A program made the position numbers and the translations under genes. A stretch of DNA of 43,879 nt, taken from the NCBI GenBank assembly GCA_022842165.1, contig JALHQC010000035.1, positions 1 to 43,879 on the forward strand, read 5' to 3'. Origin of the DNA: a bacterium (GTDB lineage Bacteria; Pseudomonadota; Alphaproteobacteria; Rhizobiales; Aestuariivirgaceae). Positions within the stretch are counted from its first letter, which is position 1. Each line of letters starts with the position of its first letter. The notes under the pieces are model-generated. The model was given only the letters and a program-made list of their open reading frames with translations, was not told the DNA's origin and did no database searches. This document shows positions 24,585 through 32,393 of this stretch, in pieces.

Positions 24585-25292
24585 ATGTCCAGCATCAAGC
24601 CCCATGAAACGGCCCAGACGGCGCGCGGCGAAGTAGAGGACTTCCTCGCCAAGGTGCGGGAGATGCCGCCCGTGGTGCCCTCAGGAGCCCGTGGGAGGCT
24701 GGTTCTGGCCATGGACGCCACGATGAGCCGCCAGCCGAGCTGGGACACGGCACTGGCCATCCAGGGCGACATGTTCGCGGAAACGGGCCGCATCGGCGGG
24801 CTGGACGTGCAGCTGGTCTATTTCCGGGGGTTCGACGAGTGCAAGGCCTCCCGATGGACGTCCGACACCCAGTCGCTGGCGCGCGTCATGTCGGGTATCC
24901 GCTGCATGGGTGGCAATACCCAGATCCTGCGGGTGCTGAAGCACATCCGGAACGAAGCGGGCGCCGGCAAGGTGAGCGCCTGTGTCTATATCGGCGATGC
25001 GATGGAAGAGAACATCGACCAGTTGGCGCATGTGGCGGGGGAAGTTGGCCTGCTCGGCGTTCCCGTGTTCATGTTCCAGGAGGGGCGGGATGCCGCCGCT
25101 GAAACAGGCTTCCGTGAAATCGCCCGGCTGACGCGCGGCGCCTACTTCCGGTTTGGGAGCGATTCCTCCAAAGTCCTGCGCGAACTGCTGGCGGCGGTCG
25201 CGGTCTACGCGGCGGGCGGGCGCACGGCTCTGGCGGATCATTCGGCGAAACGCGGCGGCGCTTCCACATTGCTGCTCGAACAGATGAAGTAG
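24585..25292 (+). CDS. VWA-domain protein with degenerate MIDAS
   Basis: 235 residues, no signal peptide or transmembrane segment, so probably cytoplasmic. A von Willebrand A fold begins at about residue 37; RLVLAMDATMS carries the metal-site motif as D44-x-T46-x-S48 instead of DxSxS. Later VWA features are GGNTQILRVLKHI and ACVYIGDAMEENIDQL. It ends eight bases before a membrane J-domain gene, so the two are very likely cotranscribed and may act together. Function unknown; a partner-binding or assembly role is typical for stand-alone bacterial VWA proteins. Confidence 0.82.
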   Translation: MSSIKPHETAQTARGEVEDFLAKVREMPPVVPSGARGRLVLAMDATMSRQPSWDTALAIQGDMFAETGRIGGLDVQLVYFRGFDECKASRWTSDTQSLARVMSGIRCMGGNTQILRVLKHIRNEAGAGKVSACVYIGDAMEENIDQLAHVAGEVGLLGVPVFMFQEGRDAAAETGFREIARLTRGAYFRFGSDSSKVLRELLAAVAVYAAGGRTALADHSAKRGGASTLLLEQMK

Positions 25293-25300
25293 AAGACACG

Positions 25301-26005
25301 ATGGGAAGTTTCGTTCTTGGTCTGGCGATCGTGATCGGCGGGTGGTACCTCATCAAGTCGTTCGCCAACGCGCAGCCCTCGCAGGTGCGCGGCATGACGC
25401 GGAAGATCGCGGGCGGCGCCATCATCGCCCTTTCGGGCTTTCTGGCGCTCCGCGGCGCTACCAACATCGCCATGCCGCTGTTCGTGCTGGGCTTCGGGCT
25501 GATGGGCCAGCAGATGGCGTTTCCCAATGGCATGCCGTGGAACAGGAAGTCGCCCGGCCAGCGCTCAAAAGTTGCAACGAGCCTGCTGGCCATGGAGCTT
25601 GACCACGACTCCGGTACCATGGATGGCGAGGTTCTGGCCGGACCGTTGAAGGGCCGGAAACTTGCCAGCCTCACACTCGATGAAGCAAAGATTTTGCATG
25701 CTCAGTGCGCCGCCGCCACCGACCAGAGCCGTGCGTTGCTGGAAGCCTGGATCGACCGTTCGCGCCCGGACTGGCGCTCGCAGTGGAATGGGCAAGGCTC
25801 CGGCCAGCAGCAGGCGGGGTCTTCGAAAATGTCGACCAAGGAGGCGCTTGCCATCCTCGGGCTGAAGGAAAGCGCCAGCATGGACGATATCCGCGCGGCC
25901 CACCGGCGGCTTATGAAAACGGCCCACCCCGACATGGGCGGATCGGACTATCTGGCGTCGAAGATCAACGAGGCCAAGGATTTGCTGCTGCGCGACGCCG
26001 CCTGA
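25301..26005 (+). CDS. Membrane-anchored J-domain (DnaJ-like) protein
   Basis: 234 residues. The N-terminus has hydrophobic segments at about 2-20, 36-50 and 55-70. A linker follows, and a C-terminal J domain from about residue 178 (STKEALAILGLKE) has the HPD motif at H209-P210-D211, which stimulates Hsp70/DnaK ATPase. C-terminal placement resembles TIM14/DjlA-like proteins. It follows the VWA gene closely and converges with the carboxypeptidase gene (three bases between stops). It probably recruits DnaK to the inner membrane; the client is unknown. Confidence 0.85.
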   Translation: MGSFVLGLAIVIGGWYLIKSFANAQPSQVRGMTRKIAGGAIIALSGFLALRGATNIAMPLFVLGFGLMGQQMAFPNGMPWNRKSPGQRSKVATSLLAMELDHDSGTMDGEVLAGPLKGRKLASLTLDEAKILHAQCAAATDQSRALLEAWIDRSRPDWRSQWNGQGSGQQQAGSSKMSTKEALAILGLKESASMDDIRAAHRRLMKTAHPDMGGSDYLASKINEAKDLLLRDAA

Positions 26006-26008
26006 TCG

Positions 26009-27541
26009 TCAGGCCGGGCCCTGCACGGTGCAGGCGGATTTCCGCTTCTTGATCTGCTGGCAGGCTGCCTTGGCGGCCGTCTCGTCAAAGCCGCTGAACC
26101 GGGCGCGGTAGGTGATGGTCTGGCCCTTCTGGATTTCCATGGTCTGCGCGGTCTTGCCGTCCAGCACTGTCGCAGCCTTCTTGCGCATCTCCTGCAGGCG
26201 GGCCTGGGCGTCCTTCTTGGTGGCATAGTCGCCGATGTTGATGGTCCAGCCCGCCGCAGCCGGTTCTGCGGAGGGGAGCGAGGCAACCGTTGCCGCATCG
26301 GCCATCTGTTCGGATGGGGACTTGACCTTGAAGGGCAGGTCCGCCGGTGCCGCCGGATCGACGAGATTCGATTCGACGACCTGGGGTGCTGGCGAAGTTT
26401 CAGCTGCGGTCGCGGGGGCCTCGACCTGCTGGATCGTCGAGCCGGCGAGAGCCTCGGTTCCGGGAAGGATTTTGGTGTCGTCGGTGTCGCCCTGTTCGGG
26501 CGTATCTGCCGGCGCCTGTGCGACTTCCACTTCGGGGGCCGCCGCCTGGCGCTTCTTCTTGCGCTTGAAGACCGACTTTTCCTCGCCGCTGGCAATTGCA
26601 GCCGTCGCGGTATTCGCCGCAGTCTCGCCCACCGGATCGATGGCGCCCTTCGAGGAGCCAGCCGCCGCCGCAATCATCTTGCCGTTGGCGCCTTTGGGGA
26701 ATTGCTGGGTCAGCATCTTCTTCATGTAGGCGTCGCGCGACTTGCCGGTCTTGCCGCCGAGGACGACACCCACAAGGCGTTTGTCGCCGCGGCGGACGGA
26801 TGACACGAGGTTGAAGCCCGAGGCGTTGATGTAGCCCGTCTTGATGCCATCGGTGCCGTCGTAGCTGGCCAGCAAGCGGTTGTGACCGCGGATGGTGCGG
26901 CCGGCATAGGTGAAGGACTGGGTGCGGAAATAGGGATAGTATTGCGGGAAATCCCGCATCAGGCGAAGGCCCAGGGTGGCCATGTCGCGCGCCGTTGTGA
27001 CCTGTGCGGGGTTGGGAAGCCCCGATGCATTGGCGAAGGTGGACTTGCCCATGCCGATGGCGCGTGCGGTGCGCGTCATCCGGCGGGCGAACTCGCTCTC
27101 TGTGCCGCCCAGCGTTTCGGCGACGGCCGCGGCGACATCGTTGGCGGATTTCACCACCAGCGCCTTGATGGCGGTTTCGACGGTGATCGAATTTCCGGGT
27201 TTCACGCCGAGCTTCGAGGGCGCCATGCCGGCGGCGCGCTTCGACATGCGGATCGGCGAATTGAGCTTGATCTTGCCGCTCTTCAAATCCTGGAAGAGCA
27301 CGTAGAGCGTCATCATCTTGGTCAGCGAGGCGGGATGGCGAATCGCATCCGCATTCTCGGAAAAGAGCAGCTTGCCATTGCGGGCATCGACCGTTACCGC
27401 GGCAAACTTGGAATTGGCTTCCGCAGCGCCCGCAAAAACGCCAATCATGATTGCGCAGAGGATTGTGACGGCTGCGGCGCGCCACCCTGCAAGTGCTGCC
27501 CGCGATGCCAGCCGGATATGCCGGAAAACCTGAAATTGCAT
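26009..27541 (-). CDS. D-alanyl-D-alanine carboxypeptidase (S11) with SPOR domain
   Basis: 510 residues. PBP5/6-type low-molecular-weight penicillin-binding protein that removes the terminal D-Ala of peptidoglycan stem peptides in the periplasm. A long signal peptide ends near residue 43. Active-site motifs: S72-L-T-K75, S132-A-N134 and K234-T-G236. A Pro/Ala-rich linker (about 300-425) precedes a C-terminal SPOR domain (about 430-510) that binds denuded glycan at septa, so the enzyme is probably targeted to the division site. GGAG lies five bases before the ATG. Its neighbours, including EipB, suggest an envelope cluster. Confidence 0.92.
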   Translation of the reverse strand: MQFQVFRHIRLASRAALAGWRAAAVTILCAIMIGVFAGAAEANSKFAAVTVDARNGKLLFSENADAIRHPASLTKMMTLYVLFQDLKSGKIKLNSPIRMSKRAAGMAPSKLGVKPGNSITVETAIKALVVKSANDVAAAVAETLGGTESEFARRMTRTARAIGMGKSTFANASGLPNPAQVTTARDMATLGLRLMRDFPQYYPYFRTQSFTYAGRTIRGHNRLLASYDGTDGIKTGYINASGFNLVSSVRRGDKRLVGVVLGGKTGKSRDAYMKKMLTQQFPKGANGKMIAAAAGSSKGAIDPVGETAANTATAAIASGEEKSVFKRKKKRQAAAPEVEVAQAPADTPEQGDTDDTKILPGTEALAGSTIQQVEAPATAAETSPAPQVVESNLVDPAAPADLPFKVKSPSEQMADAATVASLPSAEPAAAGWTINIGDYATKKDAQARLQEMRKKAATVLDGKTAQTMEIQKGQTITYRARFSGFDETAAKAACQQIKKRKSACTVQGPA

Positions 27542-27708
27542 GACTACTCCACCACCGTGGCCAATATTCCGGCCTTTAGCACAACAAGGGCAGACCGGCC
27601 AACGTTGCCAGTCAAACCATCATATCCATCCCCAGATCCCCGGACACTGTGAGCCATCGACTGTTAGGGAGAAGTAAACGTTTCGCTCAATACCAAAGGA
27701 TGAGTCTG

Positions 27709-27756
27709 TTGCAACGCAAAATCGTATTGACTTTTATGCTGCAGTGCACATATTAA
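27709..27756 (+). promoter_or_regulatory. Phasin promoter with candidate PhaR-type operators
   Basis: The -35 TTGACT (27727-27732) is 18 bases from TATTAA (27751-27756), or 17 from ATATTA. Upstream is the inverted repeat TTGC-aac-GCAA (27709-27719), and between -35 and -10 lies TGCTGCAGTGCA (27737-27748) with a CTGCAG core. TGC/GCA-rich sites of this kind are bound by the polyhydroxyalkanoate-sensing repressor PhaR in relatives; binding here is inferred. The remaining part of the gap (27542-27700) shows nothing I can name. Confidence 0.55.
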
Positions 27757-27791
27757 GCACATTCAATCGAGCGGCAAAACGGAGACGCGCC

Positions 27792-28136
27792 ATGATGAAG
27801 TCCTTTGAAGAATTCCAGTCCTTCGGCAAAGACGGTTTCGAAGCCTATGTCGCCTCCTCGACGGCGATGACCAAGGGCCTGCAGACCATCGCGCAGGAAG
27901 CTGCCGAGTTTTCCCGCAAGTCGTTCGAAAAGGGCACCGCCGCTTTCGAGAAGGCAACTGCCGCCAAGTCTTTCGACAAGGTCCTCGAAGTGCAGCAGGC
28001 TTTCGCCAAGGAAAGCTATGACACGCTGGTTTCGCAGATGACCAAGTTCAACGAAATCTACATGACCGCCGCCAAGGAAGCCTACAAGCCGTTCGAGGCC
28101 AGCATGGCTGCCTTCGGCGTCAAGGCTCCGAAGTAA
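27792..28136 (+). CDS. Phasin family protein
   Basis: 114 residues, almost wholly amphipathic helix rich in Ala, Lys, Glu and Phe (KSFEEFQSFGKDGFEAYVAS, then repeated Phe-Glu-Lys-Ala patterns). This is the phasin_2 type that coats polyhydroxyalkanoate granules. The ATG at 27792 (followed by a second ATG) has GGAGA six bases upstream; an earlier GTG at 27744 lies in the promoter and is rejected. It is a single-gene transcription unit with its own promoter and terminator. Phasin-like proteins without granule roles exist, so granule binding is likely but not certain. Confidence 0.88.
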   Translation: MMKSFEEFQSFGKDGFEAYVASSTAMTKGLQTIAQEAAEFSRKSFEKGTAAFEKATAAKSFDKVLEVQQAFAKESYDTLVSQMTKFNEIYMTAAKEAYKPFEASMAAFGVKAPK

Positions 28137-28159
28137 TTTCCTCCCAAGACTGACTTCGT

Positions 28160-28185
28160 GGCCCGCAGGAAACTGCGGGCCTTTT
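28160..28185 (+). terminator. Intrinsic terminator after phasin
   Basis: GGCCCGCAG-gaaa-CTGCGGGCC (28160-28181) is a perfect 9-bp stem followed by TTTT. The T-run meets the stop codon of the convergent xthA gene. Confidence 0.93.
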
Positions 28186-28968
28186 CTATTTCAGTTCAAT
28201 CAGCACGGGCACGTGATCCGACGGACGCTCCCACTCGCGCACATGCTTGTCGATCCTCGCCGTCACGAGCAGGTCGGCCGCCTGCGGGCTGAGCAGCAGG
28301 TGATCGATGCGGATGCCGTTGTTGCGCTGCCAGGCGCCGGCCTGATAGTCCCAGAACGTATAGAGATTGGGCTCGTCGCCATATGCCTGGCGCACCGCGT
28401 CGGTCAGTCCGAGGTTTGCGATTTCGCGGAATTTTGCCCGTGATTCGGGGCGGAAAAGAGCATCGCCTGTCCAGTTTTCGGGAAAGCGCGCGTCGAGGGA
28501 TTGCGGGATGACGTTGTAGTCGCCTGCCAGCACCAGAGGCTCTTCAAGCTTCAGCAATTCGCAGGCATGGGCGCGCAGGCGGTCCATCCAGCGCAGCTTG
28601 TAGGCGAATTTATCCGTGTCCGGAGGATTTCCGTTCGGCAAATAGATCGACGCCACACGGATGGCGCGCGGGCCGTCCGCAAAGACGGCTTCGAGATAGC
28701 GCGCCTGGCTGTCCTCCGGCTCGCCGGGAAGGCCGCGCGACACGTCCTCGCCTTTCATTTTCGAAAGTATCGCCACGCCGTTGTAGGTCTTCTGACCGTG
28801 GGTGAGGACGTTGTAGCCAAGGTCTTCGAAGGCCTGCGCGGGAAAGGCCTGGTCTTCGCATTTCAGTTCCTGCAGGCAGGCGACATCGGGCGAGGCTTCC
28901 TTCAGCCAGGCGATGGCGTGATCTAGACGGGCCTTGATCGAGTTGACGTTCCAGGTGGCGATTTTCAT
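28186..28968 (-). CDS. xthA: Exodeoxyribonuclease III
   Basis: 260-residue class II AP endonuclease/3'-5' exonuclease of base-excision repair. Endonuclease/exonuclease/phosphatase fold: N7 in TWNVNS, E34 in LQELK, TYNGVAIL, GDYNVIP and the C-terminal SDHVPV with its catalytic Asp-His. The Met at 28968 is the family start; codons upstream (to 29004) add an Arg-rich non-conserved stretch. Next gene on the same strand upstream is the A-type Fe-S carrier, 57 bases away. Confidence 0.93.
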   Translation of the reverse strand: MKIATWNVNSIKARLDHAIAWLKEASPDVACLQELKCEDQAFPAQAFEDLGYNVLTHGQKTYNGVAILSKMKGEDVSRGLPGEPEDSQARYLEAVFADGPRAIRVASIYLPNGNPPDTDKFAYKLRWMDRLRAHACELLKLEEPLVLAGDYNVIPQSLDARFPENWTGDALFRPESRAKFREIANLGLTDAVRQAYGDEPNLYTFWDYQAGAWQRNNGIRIDHLLLSPQAADLLVTARIDKHVREWERPSDHVPVLIELK

Positions 28969-29025
28969 GCGCCGCATGATGGCGGCGGCGCGGCGCGCCC
29001 GCAAGTGCCGCTTCAGGTTACGGTG

Positions 29026-29355
29026 TCAGATCGAGAAACTGGTGCCGCAGCCGCAGGACGATGTTGCGTTGGGGTTGGTGATCCGGAAGGACTGGCCCAT
29101 CAGATCGTCGACGAAGTCGATCTCGGAATGGTCGAGAAACCCCTGGCTGACGGGATCGACAAGCGCCTTGGCGCCGCCACGCTCGATCACCAGGTCGTCG
29201 TCCGCCACCGCCTCGGCCAGCTGGAACTCGTACTGGAACCCCGAACATCCGCCACCGTTCACCGCAATGCGCAGTGCGATTTTTCCCGGCTCCTTCGCGA
29301 CGATTTCGCGGATTCGCGTCGCCGCGCGGTCGGTGAGGGTGATTGCAGTGGCCAT
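29026..29355 (-). CDS. erpA: A-type iron-sulfur carrier protein (ErpA-like)
   Basis: 109 residues, HesB/IscA/ErpA family, delivering Fe-S clusters to apo-enzymes. The three cluster ligands are C37 (GGGCSGF), C101 and C103 (SSCGCGTSFS). The start at 29355 gives the usual length; a longer open reading frame to 29781 runs antisense through dgt. No isc/suf genes are adjacent. The place between xthA and divergent dgt is common in Rhizobiales, where the gene is annotated erpA; IscA and ErpA cannot be fully separated by motif alone. Confidence 0.9.
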   Translation of the reverse strand: MATAITLTDRAATRIREIVAKEPGKIALRIAVNGGGCSGFQYEFQLAEAVADDDLVIERGGAKALVDPVSQGFLDHSEIDFVDDLMGQSFRITNPNATSSCGCGTSFSI

Positions 29356-29409
29356 AGTCGTGTATGTTGGTGCGATCTTCGGCCTTGTCAATGGATTCTG
29401 GATTTCCTC

Positions 29410-30606
29410 ATGAAGCGGATTGTGGCCCCCTTTGCCTCGGACCCCGAAAACAGCCGGGGACGCGTCGTTGCCGAAGCCGAAAGCCCGCTGCGCACCGCCT
29501 TTGCCCGCGACCGCGACCGCATCATCCATAGCCAGGCCTTCCGGAGGCTGAAACACAAGACGCAGGTCTTCGTCTTCCATGAGGGCGATCACTACCGCAC
29601 GCGGCTGACGCATACGATCGAGGTGGCGCAGGTGGCGCGCACGGTGGCCCGCGCGCTTGGCCTCGACGAGGACCTGGCAGAGACGCTGGCGCTTGCCCAC
29701 GACCTGGGCCACACGCCCTTTGGCCATGCCGGCGAACGCGAACTCGACAAGCTCATGCGGCCCTATGGCGGCTTCGATCATAATGCCCAGTCACTCCGCA
29801 TTCTGACCAAGCTCGAGAGGCGCTACGCGCTGTTCGACGGGCTGAACCTCACTTGGGAAACGCTCGAAGGACTGGTCAAGCACAATGGCCCGCTTATCAA
29901 TGCCGAGGGCGACCCGGTGGGCCGCTACCGCGAGCGGGGGCTGCCCGAGGCGCTCCTCGAATATGCGGCCGATCACGAACTGGAACTATCGTCCTATGCT
30001 TCGGCGGAAGCACAGGTGGCGGCGATCGCCGACGATATCGCCTACAACGCCCATGACATCGACGATGGATTGCGTGCAGGGCTGTTCGGCCTGATCGATC
30101 TCGGCGATGTGCCGCTCGCCGGCGAATCGCTTTCGGAGGTACTGAGGCTCTATCCCGATCTCGAGCATGACCGGCTCGTGCACGAAACCGTGCGCCGGTT
30201 GATGGGCGACATGGTGGAGGATGTGATCACCGAGACGCGGCGCCGGGCAGAAAAATTCAGACCGCAGTCAGTCGACGATGTGCGAAGCCTCGGCGAATGG
30301 TTCGTGTGCTTCGGCAGCCAGATGCGCGAGAAAAATCGCGTGCTGCAGTCGTTCCTCAGCGACCGCATGTATCATCATGAGCGCGTCGAGGCGATCATGG
30401 ACCGGGCACGGCGCGTGGTGCGCGATCTGTTCGGTGCCTATATGGCCGATGCCGGACTGCTGCCGGCGAGCTGGCGCGGCAGCGCCGTCAAGGACGATAC
30501 GCCACGCTATGCGCGCCAGGTTTGCGACTTCATTGCCGGCATGACGGACCGCTACGCGCTGGAGCAGCACAAACGCCTGTTTGACCTCGATCCGCTTTTC
30601 CGGTAG
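29410..30606 (+). CDS. dgt: Deoxyguanosinetriphosphate triphosphohydrolase-like protein
   Basis: 398-residue HD-domain dNTPase (dGTPase-like type 2), cutting dNTPs to nucleoside and tripolyphosphate. The metal site is visible: H68 in RLTHTIEVAQVAR, H97-D98 in AHDLGHTPFGHAGE, and a later Asp in NAHDIDDGL. ATG at 29410; an extension to 29005 would run through the divergent Fe-S gene. The intergenic space to erpA is 54 bases. It is followed by argS after 40 bases, a conserved alphaproteobacterial pair. Confidence 0.93.
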   Translation: MKRIVAPFASDPENSRGRVVAEAESPLRTAFARDRDRIIHSQAFRRLKHKTQVFVFHEGDHYRTRLTHTIEVAQVARTVARALGLDEDLAETLALAHDLGHTPFGHAGERELDKLMRPYGGFDHNAQSLRILTKLERRYALFDGLNLTWETLEGLVKHNGPLINAEGDPVGRYRERGLPEALLEYAADHELELSSYASAEAQVAAIADDIAYNAHDIDDGLRAGLFGLIDLGDVPLAGESLSEVLRLYPDLEHDRLVHETVRRLMGDMVEDVITETRRRAEKFRPQSVDDVRSLGEWFVCFGSQMREKNRVLQSFLSDRMYHHERVEAIMDRARRVVRDLFGAYMADAGLLPASWRGSAVKDDTPRYARQVCDFIAGMTDRYALEQHKRLFDLDPLFR

Positions 30607-30646
30607 GGCCACGGAAATCCCTCATTTCAACAGCTTAGTGTAGGTC

Positions 30647-32377
30647 ATGAACCTGTTTTCAGAATTCCTGCAGGTGATCCGGGATGCCGTCTCGGCGGTG
30701 GCCGCTGAGCAGGGGCTCAGCACTCCCGATTTCTCGAGGGTGACCGCGGAACCCCCGCGCGACGCGACACACGGCGACATCTCCAGCAACGCGGCAATGG
30801 TTCTGAACAAGGCCTTCGGAATGCCGCCGCGCGCGCTTGCCGACCGCATTGCCGCGAAGCTCCGGACCCATGGCGATATCGCGACGGTCGAGATCGCCGG
30901 GCCGGGTTTCATCAACCTGAAACTCAGGTCCACCGTATGGCCGCGCGTACTGGAAGCGGCGCTGACGCTGGGGTCTGCTTACGGGCAATCAAAGCTTGGG
31001 CGCGGGCTCAAAGCCAATGTCGAATATGTCTCCGCCAATCCAACTGGCCCTCTGCACGTGGGCCATTGCCGGGGCGCGGTGTTCGGCGATGCGCTGGCGC
31101 AGCTTCTCGTCGAAACCGGCTATGAAGTGACGCGCGAGTACTACATCAACGATGCCGGTGCACAGGTCGACGTGCTGTCACGCTCGGCCTATCTCCGCTA
31201 CCGCGAGGCACTGGGCGAACAGATCACCGAGATTCCCGCCGGGCTCTATCCGGGGGATTACCTGAAGCCCGTCGGCGCGGCTCTCGCGGCGGCGCATGGC
31301 GCAGCACTTCTGGCGATGGAGGAATCGCAGTGGCTTCCGATAGTCCGCGCCATGGCCATGGCGATGATGATGGATCTGATCCGCGACGATCTGGCGGCGC
31401 TGAACATCAGGCAGGAGGTATTCTTCTCGGAAAAATCCCTCCATGATTCGGGCGAAGTTGCCGAGACCATCGCCGAGCTGAGGGAAGCGGGCCATGTCTA
31501 TCAGGGTAGCCTGCCGCCGCCCAAGGGCGAGGTTCCGGAAGACTGGGAAGACCGCGAGCAGACGCTGTTCCGCGCCACCGACTTCGGCGACGACATCGAC
31601 AGGCCGCTGTTGAAATCCGATGGCTCATTCACTTATTTCGCGTCCGACGTGGCCTACAGCCGCAACAAGATCAGGCGTGGCTACAAGGAGCTGATCTATA
31701 TTCTGGGGGCCGATCACGGCGGCTATGTGAAGCGGCTCGAAGCCGTTGCCGCGGCGCTTGCGGGCAGGGGGAACGTCGAGGTCATCGTCAGGCTGTGCCA
31801 GCTCGTGAAGCTCTACCGTGCCGGAGAACCGGTGCGCATGTCGAAGCGGGCGGGCGAGTTCGTAACGCTGCGCGATGTGGTGGACGAAGTGGGGCCGGAC
31901 GTCGTCCGCTTCATGATGCTGTTCCGCAAGAACGAGGCGCCGCTCGATTTCGACTTTGCCAAGGTGACCGAGCAATCGAAGGACAATCCCGTATTCTACG
32001 TGCAGTACGCACATGCGCGCACGTGTTCGGTGCTGCGGAATGCGAAGGAGGAGGGGATTCCGGACGGCACTCCCGATTTCAGTCTGTTGACGGATGAAGC
32101 CGAACTTGGCCTCATCCGCCGCATCGCCGAATATCCACGGCTTCTGGAGGCGGCCGCCCAGGCCCACGAACCCCACCGGATCGCGTTCTATCTTTTTGAC
32201 CTTGCAGGCGATTTCCATTCCCTATGGAACAAGGGCAAAGACTCGCCGCAATTAAGATTTATTTTGAAGGATGAGGTTAAGGTATCAATTACACGTCTCG
32301 CATTCTTGCGTGCGATTCGGTATGTCTTGGCAAATGGCCTTCGGATCCTTGGGGTGAGGCCCGCCGAAGAGATGTAG
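30647..32377 (+). CDS. argS: Arginyl-tRNA synthetase
   Basis: 576-residue class I synthetase. The N-terminal additional domain for the tRNA D-loop is followed by the HIGH signature as HVGH at 137-140 ([13 protein letters not shown]). A KMSKS-like RMSKRAGEF lies near residue 397, and an all-helical C-terminal anticodon-binding domain ends the protein. Complete and of normal length. It ends 16 bases before the SPOR protein gene, so dgt-argS-SPOR-nagZ probably form one operon. Confidence 0.98.
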   Translation: MNLFSEFLQVIRDAVSAVAAEQGLSTPDFSRVTAEPPRDATHGDISSNAAMVLNKAFGMPPRALADRIAAKLRTHGDIATVEIAGPGFINLKLRSTVWPRVLEAALTLGSAYGQSKLGRGLKANVEYVSANPTGPLHVGHCRGAVFGDALAQLLVETGYEVTREYYINDAGAQVDVLSRSAYLRYREALGEQITEIPAGLYPGDYLKPVGAALAAAHGAALLAMEESQWLPIVRAMAMAMMMDLIRDDLAALNIRQEVFFSEKSLHDSGEVAETIAELREAGHVYQGSLPPPKGEVPEDWEDREQTLFRATDFGDDIDRPLLKSDGSFTYFASDVAYSRNKIRRGYKELIYILGADHGGYVKRLEAVAAALAGRGNVEVIVRLCQLVKLYRAGEPVRMSKRAGEFVTLRDVVDEVGPDVVRFMMLFRKNEAPLDFDFAKVTEQSKDNPVFYVQYAHARTCSVLRNAKEEGIPDGTPDFSLLTDEAELGLIRRIAEYPRLLEAAAQAHEPHRIAFYLFDLAGDFHSLWNKGKDSPQLRFILKDEVKVSITRLAFLRAIRYVLANGLRILGVRPAEEM

Positions 32378-32393
32378 AGGCGAAAAGGGTCAT

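Noticed and set aside
29005-29409. N-terminal extension of dgt, and the mirror extension of erpA to 29781
   Set aside because: Each extension is antisense to the other, well-supported gene; both proteins have family length from the later starts.
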